64,000 bases of DNA from Trebonia sp963836195 (GCA_963836195.1 CAWIIX010000020.1:558001-622000); one strand, 5' to 3'. Positions 27,767 to 36,527 are shown, counted from the first letter of the stretch. The notes: generated from the sequence alone by a model not told the origin. Program-made: numbers and translations.

Positions 27767-29005
27767 ATGACTGGCAAGCGGGTACTCGGCATTGTCCTGG
27801 CGGGCGCGCCCGGTCGGCGGCTGGCGCCGCTGACCGGGGAGCGGGCCAAGGCGGCGGTTCCGTTCGGCGGCGTGTACCGGCTGGTCGACTTCGCGTTGTC
27901 CAACCTGGCCAACGGCGGGATCCGGCGGATCTGCGTGCTCACCCAGTACAAGAGCCACAGCCTCGACCGGCATCTGGCGACCGCCTGGGGGCTGAGCGGA
28001 ACCCTCGGCGATACGGTCATCCCGGTGCCGGCCCAGCAGTGGCGCGGACCGCGCTGGCAGGCCGGCTCGGCGGACGCGATCTACCAGTCGCTGAGCCTCC
28101 TCGACGAGCACCGGCCGGACCTCGTCGTGGTCTGCGGGGCCGATCACGTCTACCGGATGGACCCGGCCCAGATGATCGCCCGGCACCTGGCCTGGGGGGC
28201 GGGGGTCACGGTCTCGGCGATCCCGCTGCCGCGGGCCGAGGCGGCGGACTTCGGCGTGGTGCAGGCCGCCGCCGACGGGCACTCCATCGAGGCGTTCACG
28301 GAGAAGCCTGCCAATCCGCCGGGCCGGGCCGGCCATCCGGGCGAGGCGCTCGTGTCGATGGGCATCTACGTGTTCGACCCCGATGTGCTGATCGAGGCGC
28401 TGCACAAGGACGCGGCCGACGACGACAGCGGGCACAGCATGGGCGGCGACATCATCCCCCGGCTGGCGCGCGAGCGGACCGCGCACGCCTACGACTTCCG
28501 GCAGAACGTGGTCCCCGGGGCCCGCCCGGGTGACCGCTGCTACTGGCGGGAGCTGGGGACCATCGATTCCTACTTCAACGCGCAGATGGATCTGCGCGCG
28601 GTCGTCCCGCCGTTCAACCTGTACAACGACCGCTGGCCGATCGTGACCCGGGTGTCGAACCAGCCGCCGGCGAAGTTCGCGCACGAGGACGGCGACGGGC
28701 ACGGGCGGGCGGTCAACAGCGTGGTCAGCAACGGCGTGATCGTGTCCGGAGGGCTGATCCGCGACTCGGTCCTGTCCCCGGGCGTCCGCGTGGACGGCCG
28801 GTCCCGGGTGAACCGGGCGGTGATCCTGCACAACACGCACGTGCACCGGCGGGCCGTGGTGGAGAACGCGATCCTGGACAAGGACGTGGCCGTCCTCGAC
28901 GGCGCCACCGTCGGGGTGGACAAGGATCACGACCGCGCCCGCGGGTTCACCGTGTCGGCGGGCGGCGTCACCGTCGTCAGCAAGGGACAGGTGGTGGCTC
29001 CGTGA
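27767..29005 (+). CDS. glgC: Glucose-1-phosphate adenylyltransferase (ADP-glucose pyrophosphorylase)
   Basis: 412 residues, normal length. An N-terminal nucleotidyltransferase domain (RAKAAVPFGGVYRLVDFALSN, GADHVYRMD, FTEKPANPPG, SMGIYVFD) is followed by a C-terminal left-handed beta-helix (SNGVIVSGG, VRVDGRSRVNRAVI). It makes ADP-glucose for glycogen or maltosyl-phosphate synthesis. The usual nucleotide loop LAGGxGxRL reads LAGAPGRRLAPLT here, replacing the second Gly with Ala. That could affect activity or be lineage-specific. No glycogen synthase gene is adjacent. Confidence 0.88.
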   Translation: MTGKRVLGIVLAGAPGRRLAPLTGERAKAAVPFGGVYRLVDFALSNLANGGIRRICVLTQYKSHSLDRHLATAWGLSGTLGDTVIPVPAQQWRGPRWQAGSADAIYQSLSLLDEHRPDLVVVCGADHVYRMDPAQMIARHLAWGAGVTVSAIPLPRAEAADFGVVQAAADGHSIEAFTEKPANPPGRAGHPGEALVSMGIYVFDPDVLIEALHKDAADDDSGHSMGGDIIPRLARERTAHAYDFRQNVVPGARPGDRCYWRELGTIDSYFNAQMDLRAVVPPFNLYNDRWPIVTRVSNQPPAKFAHEDGDGHGRAVNSVVSNGVIVSGGLIRDSVLSPGVRVDGRSRVNRAVILHNTHVHRRAVVENAILDKDVAVLDGATVGVDKDHDRARGFTVSAGGVTVVSKGQVVAP

Positions 29006-29077
29006 CCGCCCGGTGTCCACTCGGGCGCCGTATTGGTGTGGCCCGGCCGGGCCGGTGTCGGCGATAATGCAGCCAGG

Positions 29078-29584
29078 ATGAACAAGAAAACACCATGGAT
29101 ATTCGTCGATTGCGAGGCGCGCGGCACCAGCCCGGTGCACGGCGTGCTGACCGAGTTCGGGGCCGTCCACTACGACACGCGTGACACCTTCCACGGGCGG
29201 CTGTTCGAGGCGACGCCCGACCCGGCCAACCCGGCCATCAGCATCGTCGGCGAGCGGCTGGCGACGGACGCGGATGTTGCCGCGAGCTTCGCCGCCTGGC
29301 TCCACGAGCACACCGGCAACGGACGGCCGGTCTTCGTCAGCGACAACCCCGCCTACGACTGGCAGTGGATAGCCGGAATGTTCGACCGGGCCGGAATGGA
29401 GAACCCGTTCGGGCACTCCGCCCGCCGCATCAGCGACTTCTGGGCCGGCCTCAACCGGGACTGGAGCGACACCCAGCGTTGGAAGCGGTTCAGACGCACG
29501 GCCCATGACCACAACCCGGTCAACGACGCGATGGGCAACGTGGAGGCGTTCGAGGAGATCCTGCGACTGGCCAAGGAATCCTGA
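29078..29584 (+). CDS. DEDDh 3'-5' exonuclease-like protein
   Basis: 168 residues from ATG 29078. RNase H-fold exonuclease motifs are visible: Asp11 and Glu13 in FVDCEARG, Asp in SDNPAYDWQW and the His/Asp pair in HDHNPVNDAMGN. It is short and has no accessory domain, so it may act on small RNA or DNA ends. Intergenic spacing to glgC is about 70 bp, and no operon is evident. Confidence 0.75.
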   Translation: MNKKTPWIFVDCEARGTSPVHGVLTEFGAVHYDTRDTFHGRLFEATPDPANPAISIVGERLATDADVAASFAAWLHEHTGNGRPVFVSDNPAYDWQWIAGMFDRAGMENPFGHSARRISDFWAGLNRDWSDTQRWKRFRRTAHDHNPVNDAMGNVEAFEEILRLAKES

Positions 29585-29626
29585 GCTGTCAGATCCCGCC
29601 CGGCGGCCCGACCCGTGCGCTGGCGG

Positions 29627-30181
29627 TCAGTGGCCTCCGGCGCTCGGCAGGCAGCCCCCGTCGCGGGTGATGCCCCCAGTTTCCAGGTCGATCGCTTTCA
29701 CGCTGACCGTGCCCCACGCGCAGACGCCGGTGGGGGTCGTGAGCTGTTCATACCCGCCGAACCCCACCCCGTCGGCAGCCGCGCCCTTGAAAACCCACAG
29801 ATCGGTGCTCTGCATCCCGCCCGCGAGCAGGGCTGACTGAACGGCGGACACCTGCAGCCGCTGATGCGCGGTGAGCCTCTCCAGCGATTCCCGTATCCGC
29901 GCCGTCACCGGCGCCGCCTCGGCCGCGACCGGCCCCGGGAGCGGGATGCGGGAGTTGAACGTCTGATTCGCCTGCTGGTTCTGCTCCGCGCCAACCGACG
30001 CGCACGGCGACGGGTCGACCACACCGGGAACCTGCGGACACTCGGGGAAGCTGGGCTTCGCTGACGGGGACGGCCCGGTCACAGGATACGAAGACGTCCC
30101 GTGCTGCGTTCCGCAGCCGACGACGAGAACAAGGACCACGGCGGAAGCCCCTGCCACCATCAGCCGGTCGGATCGCCGCAC
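29627..30181 (-). CDS. Hypothetical lipoprotein
   Basis: 184 residues. N-terminal MRRSDR and a hydrophobic stretch end in the lipobox LVVGC. A Ser/Pro-rich linker precedes a roughly 120-residue extracytoplasmic domain containing two Cys (FPECPQ, DPSPCAS) and later GVCAW and GGCLP, suggesting two disulfides. No family is recognised. It is probably membrane-anchored on the outside. Confidence 0.65.
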   Translation of the reverse strand: MRRSDRLMVAGASAVVLVLVVGCGTQHGTSSYPVTGPSPSAKPSFPECPQVPGVVDPSPCASVGAEQNQQANQTFNSRIPLPGPVAAEAAPVTARIRESLERLTAHQRLQVSAVQSALLAGGMQSTDLWVFKGAAADGVGFGGYEQLTTPTGVCAWGTVSVKAIDLETGGITRDGGCLPSAGGH

Positions 30182-30339
30182 GGACTAACCATACTCAGCC
30201 ACGATCGCCAGGATCGGGCGAACGTCCACTAGGACGTCCGCCCGCCCAGCCGGCCCACGGCGCGAGCGGATAGTACTCCGCTGACCGGGAGTCGACGGTG
30301 CTGACCTGGGGTATGCGATTCAACGAGAAGTGAAACCTG

Positions 30340-30361
30340 CGGCCGTTCGAGAAAATCAAAT
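30340..30361. repeat. Half copy of the dispersed CCGTTCG/ATCAA palindrome
   Basis: GGCCGTTCGAGAAAATCAAAT matches the left arm of the complete palindromes at 45326-45401 and 56998-57067. No right arm is found. It lies in the 445-bp gap between the lipoprotein and LacI genes, which otherwise holds only the GH6 remnant and a terminator. Confidence 0.4.
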
Positions 30362-30389
30362 ACATCAGCCCTTCGTGGCGGCCGGCCCG

Positions 30390-30530
30390 CTAAGGGATCG
30401 CGGGGTAGGCGTCCTGGACGAGTTGCTGGAATTCGACGGGGAACCAGTGGCCCGCTGGCGGCGAGTCTGGAATGGCGTCGGTCGGGTAGGTGTTTCCGCT
30501 CCCGTCGGTCTGGGTTCCGTTCGGGTCACA
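30390..30530 (-). pseudogene. GH6 cellulase C-terminal remnant
   Basis: Reading the minus strand from 30530 to a stop at 30390 gives 46 residues (CDPNGTQTDGSG...AGHWFPVEFQQLVQDAYPAIP). This is the characteristic C-terminal tail of actinobacterial GH6 cellobiohydrolases. Upstream codons run into unrelated sequence and a stop at about 30602, so the catalytic body is absent. Next to a LacI regulator and a GH12 cellulase, it indicates that this cellulose locus has lost a gene by deletion. Confidence 0.7.
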
Positions 30531-30584
30531 GTGCCGCCCACGCCGCCACCGGGGCCCGCCACCGTCGCCTGCAGCTAATCCCCA

Positions 30585-30612
30585 GTCCCCAGGGGGCTAT
30601 GCCCCTGGGGAC
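30585..30612. terminator. Perfect 11-bp stem-loop after the LacI gene
   Basis: GTCCCCAGGGG at 30585-30595 pairs exactly with CCCCTGGGGAC at 30602-30612 around a 6-nt loop. It starts 15 bp beyond the LacI stop on the minus strand and is probably its transcription terminator. Confidence 0.7.
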
Positions 30613-30626
30613 CGGCCGGCCAAGTA

Positions 30627-31658
30627 TCAGGCGGAGCTGCGGAGTACTAGTTCGGTGTCGAGGATGACCTGGGCGGGGTCCCGTTCGGGATTGGCCATCT
30701 GAGCCATGAGCTCGCGGACGAGGCGGGCGGCCATGGCGTCGACCGGCTGGCGGATCGTGCTGAGCCGGGGATCGGTCTGCTGCGCCGACGGCGCGTCGTC
30801 GAATCCGATGACCGCGACGTCGTCGGGGACGCGTCGGCCCAGCCGGCGCAGCGCGTGCAGCGCTCCCGCCGCCATCAGGTCGGAGGCGGCGAACACGGCG
30901 TCGATGCCCGGTCGGTGATCGACGAGGCGGCGCAGCGCGTGCACACCCGACAGGAAGCTGAAGTCCCCGTAGGCGATCATGCCCGGATCGAAGGTAGCCG
31001 TCGCCGCCATGGAACGGCGGTAGCCGAGCAGCCGGTCGATGCCCGCCGCCATGTCCGGCGGCCCGGCGATCGTGGCGATGGCCTCCCGGCCGCAATCGAG
31101 CAGGTAGCTGACCGCGGTGCGGGCGCCGCCGATGTTGTCGGCGTCGACATACGACAGCGCGTTCCCGCCGGTGACCGGCCGCCCGCACAGCACGAGCGGT
31201 AGACCGAGGCTGGGAAAGTCGAAGTCGGGCCGTCCGTGCATGGAGACGAACAGCGCGCCATCCACATGTCCGCTGCGGAGGTACCGGGCGACGGTGCGGC
31301 AATCACGCGGGGAGTGCAAGGTGATCATCACCAGCTGGATGTCCGCCGAAGCCAGGGCCTTGCTGACCGACCGCAGCATGCGCGCGAAGAATGGATCGGC
31401 GAACACCTTCAGTGTTTCTTCCCCCATCACCAGCGCGACCGATCCGGCCTGTCGGCCCGCCACCGACCGGGAGGCCCGATTGCGCACGTAGCCGAGCCGC
31501 TGTATCGCCTGTTCCACCTTGTCCCGGGTCTCCGGCTGCACCCGGGCGGAGCCGGTCAGTACCCGCGATGCCGTAGCCGACGAGACTCCTGCCAGCTGGG
31601 CGACATCGGCTAGGGTGGGGGGACCCGCGGGGCGGGTCAGTAGCTCCGTGACGGTCAC
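30627..31658 (-). CDS. LacI-family transcriptional regulator
   Basis: 343 residues. The N-terminal HTH is TLADVAQLAGVSSATASRVL near residues 15-34, with the hinge helix in RNRASRSVAGRQAGS. A periplasmic-binding-type sensor domain follows, with VDGALFVSM, FAASDLMAAGALHALR and VAVIGFDDAP. It is divergent from the GH12 cellulase gene and beside cellulase remnants, so it probably represses this cellulose locus in response to an oligosaccharide. The CebR consensus (TGGGAGCGCTCCCA) is not present upstream, so the operator differs. Confidence 0.88.
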   Translation of the reverse strand: MTVTELLTRPAGPPTLADVAQLAGVSSATASRVLTGSARVQPETRDKVEQAIQRLGYVRNRASRSVAGRQAGSVALVMGEETLKVFADPFFARMLRSVSKALASADIQLVMITLHSPRDCRTVARYLRSGHVDGALFVSMHGRPDFDFPSLGLPLVLCGRPVTGGNALSYVDADNIGGARTAVSYLLDCGREAIATIAGPPDMAAGIDRLLGYRRSMAATATFDPGMIAYGDFSFLSGVHALRRLVDHRPGIDAVFAASDLMAAGALHALRRLGRRVPDDVAVIGFDDAPSAQQTDPRLSTIRQPVDAMAARLVRELMAQMANPERDPAQVILDTELVLRSSA

Positions 31659-31831
31659 CGCGCCCTCTCAGCACGTCAAGCGGCGTTCAGGACCCCCAAC
31701 ACCCCAGTTCTGGTGTGGCATTATTTTGTATCGCCGCCGAAATATTGGCAATAGACCACAGTGTCCCAATTTCTGTCATCGATCACCGGGCCGAGCCCCG
31801 GGGACGGCATTGGCCTCCTCGTGCCTCGGCA

Positions 31832-31858
31832 TGAAAACAGCGGCCGGGTGTTTTCATC
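31832..31858. promoter_or_regulatory. Inverted repeat in the LacI-GH12 intergenic region
   Basis: ATGAAAACA and TGTTTTCAT form perfect 9-bp arms separated by 9 nt. The repeat lies about 150 bp upstream of GH12 in the 348-bp gap between the divergent genes. It may be a regulator site for the cellulase gene. Apart from a strong AAAGGAGG ribosome binding site at 31995, I see nothing else in the gap. Confidence 0.45.
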
Positions 31859-32006
31859 CCCGCGGCTATCGCCTGCATCGGCCTGACCAGGCGCGATCGT
31901 GGGGGACGCTAATGCGCCATGGGCACCTACTCCACTGTTTCGCCTCGGCCGCCTAATTTGACGTCAATCCGGGCCCGAGCGGACCCAGGTAGCCAAAGGA
32001 GGCTCG

Positions 32007-33137
32007 ATGGTGCATCGCAGACCAGTCTTCGCCGCCGTCGTCGCGCTGCTGCTCGCGCTCGGCGGTTCCTTCGCGGTCCTGTCCGGCGGCGAGGCGTATG
32101 CCGCCACGACAAGCCTGTGCCAGGAGCAGACGACGTCGGTCGCGGGCGGCAGCTACATCGTGCAGAACAACGAGTACGATTCCAGCGCCCAAGAGTGCGT
32201 CACGACCGACGGCAACGCCGACTTCACCGTGGCCAGCTCGTCGATCGACAACGCCACCAATGGATCTCCCGGCGCGTACCCGTCGATCTACCAGGGCTGC
32301 CACTGGGGCGACTGCAGCTCCGGGGGCCTCAGCTCCGACCCGATCGAGGTGTCGAACCTGACGCCGGGCACGGCGACCACCAGTTGGTCGACGACGCAGA
32401 CCGGCAGCGGCGCCTACGACGTCGCCTACGACATCTGGTTCAACCAGACACCGACCACCACCGGCCAGCCCAACGGCACCGAGATCATGGTGTGGCTTAA
32501 CCACAACGGGAGCGTGCAGCCCTTCGGCTCGGAAGTGGCGACCAACGTGTCCATTGGCGGCCACACCTACGACGTCTGGTACGGCTCGCAGTCAACCTGG
32601 GACACCGTCACCTACGAGATGACCAGCCCCGTCACCTCGGTCAGCAACCTGGATATCGGAACGCTGGCCCAGGACTCGGTCAGCCGCGGTTACACCAAGA
32701 GCAGCTGGTACCTGATCGACGTCGAGGCGGGTTTCGAGCTATGGCAGGGGGGTGCCGGGCTGGCGACCAACTCCTTCTCGGTGACCGTGAACGGTGGCTC
32801 GTCCACGCCGCCACCGCCACCGCCACCGCCACCGCCGCCGTCGTCCGGATGCTCGGCCGCCTACTCGGTGGTCAACAGCTGGTCGGGCGGCTACCAGGCC
32901 CAAGTGCTTGTCACCAACACCGGTTCCGGAACACTGAACGGCTGGCAGCTCGGCTGGAAGTTCCCGGGCAGTGAGGACATCACGAACCTGTGGAACGGCA
33001 CCTACACCCAGTCCGGGGCGCAGGTCACGGTCGATAACGCGTCCTACGATGGCTCGCTCGCGCCCGGCGCGACCGCCACCGTCGGTTTCACCGCAAACGG
33101 CAGTGGCAGCCCGGCGCCCGGCATCTCCTGCAGCTAG
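32007..33137 (+). CDS. Secreted GH12 endoglucanase with CBM2 cellulose-binding module
   Basis: 376 residues. A signal peptide of about 32 residues (VVALLLALGGSFAVLS, cleavage near AYAAT) is followed by the GH12 jelly roll to about residue 262. The nucleophile is Glu159 in NGTEIMVWLNH and the acid/base Glu244 in AGFELWQGG. A Ser/Thr and poly-Pro linker (11 prolines) leads to a family 2 CBM (CSAAYSVVNSWSGGYQ, LNGWQLGWKFPG, CS end). It cleaves beta-1,4-glucan in cellulose or xyloglucan outside the cell. A terminator follows. Confidence 0.92.
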   Translation: MVHRRPVFAAVVALLLALGGSFAVLSGGEAYAATTSLCQEQTTSVAGGSYIVQNNEYDSSAQECVTTDGNADFTVASSSIDNATNGSPGAYPSIYQGCHWGDCSSGGLSSDPIEVSNLTPGTATTSWSTTQTGSGAYDVAYDIWFNQTPTTTGQPNGTEIMVWLNHNGSVQPFGSEVATNVSIGGHTYDVWYGSQSTWDTVTYEMTSPVTSVSNLDIGTLAQDSVSRGYTKSSWYLIDVEAGFELWQGGAGLATNSFSVTVNGGSSTPPPPPPPPPPPSSGCSAAYSVVNSWSGGYQAQVLVTNTGSGTLNGWQLGWKFPGSEDITNLWNGTYTQSGAQVTVDNASYDGSLAPGATATVGFTANGSGSPAPGISCS

Positions 33138-33156
33138 GCGAACCCGCGGCGAGGAG

Positions 33157-33192
33157 GCGCCCCGAGGACGGCTCCGCCCGTCCTCGGGGCGC
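33157..33192. terminator. Perfect 15-bp hairpin after GH12
   Basis: GCGCCCCGAGGACGG at 33157-33171 pairs exactly with 33178-33192 around a 6-nt loop, 20 bp after the GH12 stop. It separates GH12 from the following GH79 remnant. Confidence 0.8.
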
Positions 33193-33198
33193 TGTCGC

Positions 33199-34092
33199 TC
33201 ACGACACGCGGATCAGTCACGATCAGCGCTTGGCCTGCTCGCGGTCGCGGTCGGGGTCGCCACCGCGACCGGGCTCTCCGCGACGCCGGCCGCAGCGAGC
33301 TCTCAGGTGATCACCATCGCCCCGACCACGACCGGCACCTCGCTGAAGGCCGACTCGCTCGGGGCTGTCGTTCGAGGCATCGGACCTCGCGCTGCCGGGC
33401 TTTGCGTCGGGCAACCTCGCCAGCTATCTCAAGACCCTGGGCTCGTCGGTCATGCGGATCGGCGGCAACACGTCGGACGAGACGTTCTGGACCTCCTCCG
33501 GCGAGACGCCGCCCTCATGGTCGATCGCCACGATCACCCCGGCCGACCTCACCGCGCTGAACACGCTGGCCAAGGCGATCGGCTTTCCGACTACGTCACC
33601 GAATTCGAGGCGTACGTCTCGGCCATCGAGGCCGCCGCGCCTGGGACGCCGATCGAGGGGGCCGACACCGCCAGCGCCCCGGATGGCTCCTTCCAGACCG
33701 CCTTCGCGGCCAGCGAAGCCGCCGTCCCGAAGCCTAATATCGTGGAGCTGACCAGCCATTACTATCCGCTCTCAGCCTGTTGCGGCACTGCCCCGACGAT
33801 CCCCGAGCTGCTCGGGTTGACCGCGCACAACGACGAGACCTCGATCGCCGACGAGGCCGTCGCCGTAGCCGCGAAGATCAACGTCTACGCGTCCGCCCTG
33901 TCGGAGGTCGACGACCAGCTCCTGACGACCCGCGAAGGCGTGTCCGGGGACTACGAGCACGGCACCGTGGTTGAGTGCGGTTCGGCCAAGCCTCTGTACA
34001 TGTATTACACGCCGCTGTGCGCGCCGACCGCCGACTGCGCGCCGGCGGACATCTATACCTGCAAGGGGAGCGGAAGCGAAACCTGGAACTGA
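33199..34092 (+). pseudogene. Decayed GH79-family glycosidase
   Basis: Pieces of a secreted GH79 (beta-glucuronidase type) protein occur in different frames: a signal-like GLLAVAVGVATATGLSATPAAA, VMRIGGNTSDETFW in a second frame, then DYVTEFEAYVSAIEAAAPGTP and ELTSHYYPLSACCG back in the first. Frame breaks lie near 33362 and 33588. The region normally carrying the catalytic GNEP Glu is missing between 33580 and 33600, and a second internal part is also shortened. No good start codon is visible. Unlike other frame-broken genes here, sequence has been lost, so I call a true pseudogene. Confidence 0.75.
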
Positions 34093-34326
34093 CCGCGAGC
34101 TACCGGTCCTAGCTCGTGATTGAGCGACCCGTCGGGGAGTGAGGACAATAATCAGGAAAACCGGCTGCACACGCGGGTAGCCGGGGCGCCGGCGCGCGGC
34201 CGGGGTGGCCGTCGGGGTCCTGGTCTCGTAGTCCGGGATGGCGTCGCGCCGCGCCGGGCATGGCATCGCGGTCCTGCAGAAGATCGGCGCGCACTACATC
34301 GACGGGCAGGCTGCCGCGAACAACTC

Positions 34327-34340
34327 CTACAATGTTGTAA
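34327..34340. promoter_or_regulatory. BlaI-type operator upstream of blaI
   Basis: CTACA-ATGT-TGTAA is a 5+4+5 dyad about 60 bp before the blaI ATG, matching the two dyads between dedA and uppP. BlaI/MecI repressors bind TACA/TGTA dyads, so this supports autoregulation. The rest of the 307-bp gap after the GH79 remnant shows nothing convincing. Confidence 0.6.
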
Positions 34341-34399
34341 AGCTGACGTACGTCGGCGCGTGCTTAGAAACAAGCTGCGGTCGCGGAAGGGGCTACCGG

Positions 34400-34789
34400 A
34401 TGAGCAAGCCGGGCGTGGTCGGTAACCGGCGCGGTGCCGGGGAGCTGGCAGGTCAGGTGCTCGGCATTCTGCAGGCGGCCGATGAGCCGCTGTCCCCGGC
34501 GGCCGTGCGCGAGCGGCTCAGCGGCGAGTTGGCCTATACGACCGTGGTGACGATTTTGTCCCGGCTGCACGCCAAGGGCGTGCTGGACCGCCAGCGGGTC
34601 GGCCGGGCGTACCAGTACCGGCCGGTGGCCGACGAGCCCGGGCTGGCCGCCCGCCGGATGGCCAGCGTGCTGGCGGCCGAGCCGGACCGGGAGGCCGTAC
34701 TGCAACGGTTCGTGTCCGCCCTGTCGGAGCAGGACGAGCAGGCACTGCGCCGGATGATCGGTGACAACGGCGGTGCGGACGGGAGGTGA
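34400..34789 (+). CDS. BlaI/MecI/CopY-family repressor
   Basis: 129 residues from ATG 34400; a longer frame from 34238 would include the operator and is rejected. The winged helix shows VLGILQAADEPLSPAAVRERL and AYTTVVTILSRLHAKGVLDR, and the C-terminal dimerisation helix ends FVSALSEQDEQALRRMI. In BlaI systems, the repressor is inactivated by a partner membrane protease, encoded 3 bp downstream here. Confidence 0.88.
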   Translation: MSKPGVVGNRRGAGELAGQVLGILQAADEPLSPAAVRERLSGELAYTTVVTILSRLHAKGVLDRQRVGRAYQYRPVADEPGLAARRMASVLAAEPDREAVLQRFVSALSEQDEQALRRMIGDNGGADGR

Positions 34790-34792
34790 CCG

Positions 34793-35767
34793 ATGGGCCT
34801 GGCCGTTTACCTCCCGCTGGTGCTGCCGCTGTGCGCGGCGGCGGGATCCTGGCCGCTGGCGACGCGCCTGCCGCCGATGGTCGGGACCTGGCTGCTGACC
34901 GGCGCGGGGGTCGCCCTGGCGGCGCTCAGCACGGCGGCACTCGGTCTCCTCGCGTCCACTGCCGTGCTCCGGATCCCGCTGGCCGCTTCGCTCGGCCATC
35001 TGTCGGCGGCGGTGATCCGCCGCGAGGACCCGGCGTCGCTGTCGGCCGCTCTGGCGGCGGCGGCTCTACTGGCGGCGGCCGTACTGGCCGCGGCGGGCAC
35101 GGGCGCACGGCGGGCCCGGGCACTAGTGTCCGCCGCCAGGAAAGCCCGCTGCCTCCCGGGGGCGGCCCAGGTCGTAGTGGTCCCGGACGCCAGCGCCGAC
35201 GCCTACACGACACCTGGCTGGCCCGGCCGGATCGTGGTCACTGCGGGCATGCTGGACGCCCTGGCTCCGGCCGAGCAGCAGGTGCTGCTGGCCCACGAGC
35301 GCGCCCACGCCGCGGGCCATCACTACTTGTTCATCGCGCTCAGCCAATTCGCGGCGGCGGCCAACCCGCTGCTGCGCCCGGTTGCCGCTGCGGTCAGCTA
35401 CACGGTGGAACGGTGGGCGGACGAGACCGCCGCCGGGCGCTGCGGGGACCGGCGGCTGACGGCCAGGGCCGTGGGCAAGGCCGCCCTGGCTTCATCCCGC
35501 ACGAGCGTGCCGCACGGTCGGGCACCGGCGGCGACCGGGATTACCGGCCCGGCCGTGAACCCGGTGCGGCGCCTGACCCGTCGGCCTGGCCCGGTGCCCC
35601 GCCGGGTCGCGGCCCTGCTCGCTCCGGCGCCTTCAGCGCGCCCGCTGCTGGTCGCGGCGGCTGCAGCCGTGGTGCTGGTCTCGGGGACGGCCGCGCTGGA
35701 TGCCGCCTACGACCTGCACGCCCTGGTCGAGCTCGCTCAGGCCCCGGCCTTCCTGACTGGCTCTTAG
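34793..35767 (+). CDS. M56-family membrane metalloprotease (BlaR1/MecR1-like, short form)
   Basis: 324 residues. Several hydrophobic segments occur in the first 105 residues and one near the C-terminus. The zinc motif HERAH is at residues 168-172, with a downstream Glu in YTVERWADE. It lacks the penicillin-binding sensor domain of BlaR1, as is usual for actinobacterial M56 partners of BlaI. It probably cleaves or inactivates the BlaI repressor upon an envelope signal. Translation follows blaI with a 3-bp gap and a GGAGG site. Confidence 0.85.
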   Translation: MGLAVYLPLVLPLCAAAGSWPLATRLPPMVGTWLLTGAGVALAALSTAALGLLASTAVLRIPLAASLGHLSAAVIRREDPASLSAALAAAALLAAAVLAAAGTGARRARALVSAARKARCLPGAAQVVVVPDASADAYTTPGWPGRIVVTAGMLDALAPAEQQVLLAHERAHAAGHHYLFIALSQFAAAANPLLRPVAAAVSYTVERWADETAAGRCGDRRLTARAVGKAALASSRTSVPHGRAPAATGITGPAVNPVRRLTRRPGPVPRRVAALLAPAPSARPLLVAAAAAVVLVSGTAALDAAYDLHALVELAQAPAFLTGS

Positions 35768-35787
35768 CGGTCCGCCCTTCGTCGGCA

Positions 35788-36405
35788 CTAGGCGGCGGGC
35801 CCGCCGGCATCGTTACGGCGCGCCCGACGCAGGTGCAGGACAATTGCGGCCGCCACGGCGACCACGATGATGCCCGCGATCGCGTAGGTGGGGCCGTGGA
35901 AGCCGTTGGCAACGCTTTGCCAGTTCGCGCCCAGCGCGTATCCCGCGATCGCCAGGGCGGCCGTCCACGGAATGCAGCCGAGCGTCGTGAACAGGCCAAA
36001 CCGGATGGCTGGCATGCCAGCGAAACCGGCGGGCAAAGAGATGAACGTGCGCACCACCGGCACGACACGGCCGAAGAGCACCGCGGAGGCACCGTGTCGC
36101 TCGAACCAGGCGGTGGCGCGGTCGATGTCGTGTTCGCGGATCCCGACCCGGCGCCCCCAGCGATGCACGGCCGCCTGGCCCGCGTACTTGCCGACCGCCC
36201 ACGCGATGTAACTGCCCACGAGGTTGCCTAGGACCCCGGCGACGATAATCCCTAGCAGCGACGGGTGCGCCCCTGGGACGGCACCCGCGGCCAGCGCACC
36301 CCCGAATAGCATAATGACCTCAGAGGGAATCGGGATGCAGGCCGATTCGGCCAGCATCAGCAGGAACACCGCCAAGTACCCGTACTGGGTGATGAAGTGC
36401 TGCAC
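35788..36405 (-). CDS. DedA-family membrane protein, putative undecaprenyl-phosphate flippase
   Basis: 205 residues from GTG 36405 with GAGGAGG upstream; longer frames to 36489 run over the operator region. DedA/SNARE-associated motifs: ESACIPIPSEVIM, GNLVGSYIAWAVGKYAG, and FGRVVPVVRTFISLPAGFAGM containing the conserved Arg and Pro residues. About five membrane segments. DedA proteins such as UptA return undecaprenyl phosphate across the membrane. It is divergent from a UppP gene and shares its operator region. Confidence 0.85.
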   Translation of the reverse strand: MQHFITQYGYLAVFLLMLAESACIPIPSEVIMLFGGALAAGAVPGAHPSLLGIIVAGVLGNLVGSYIAWAVGKYAGQAAVHRWGRRVGIREHDIDRATAWFERHGASAVLFGRVVPVVRTFISLPAGFAGMPAIRFGLFTTLGCIPWTAALAIAGYALGANWQSVANGFHGPTYAIAGIIVVAVAAAIVLHLRRARRNDAGGPAA

Positions 36406-36492
36406 CGTCAGTTCCTCCTCATGCCGCCACGCGGGCTGACCTGGGCAGGCCGCTCCGCGCCGGGCGGGCGTCACAAGCCCGCAGCTCAATCA

Positions 36493-36527
36493 TCTACAGT
36501 GATGTAGAAATTCTACATGACCGTAGA
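36493..36527. promoter_or_regulatory. Tandem BlaI-type operators between dedA and uppP
   Basis: TCTACA-GTGA-TGTAGA at 36493-36508 is a perfect 6-bp dyad. TCTACA-TGAC-CGTAGA at 36512-36527 matches in 5 of 6 arm positions. Centres are 19 bp apart, about two helical turns. Both share CTACA-N4-(T/C)GTA with the site before blaI, so BlaI probably represses both divergent genes. Confidence 0.7.

Noticed and set aside
30531..30578. Plus-strand Pro-rich peptide ending VACS that resembles a cellulase linker
   Set aside because: No plus-strand gene precedes it, and the adjacent minus-strand GH6 tail is a much better match.
34238..34399. Longer N-terminus for BlaI
   Set aside because: It would include the BlaI-type operator and unconserved sequence; ATG 34400 fits the family length.
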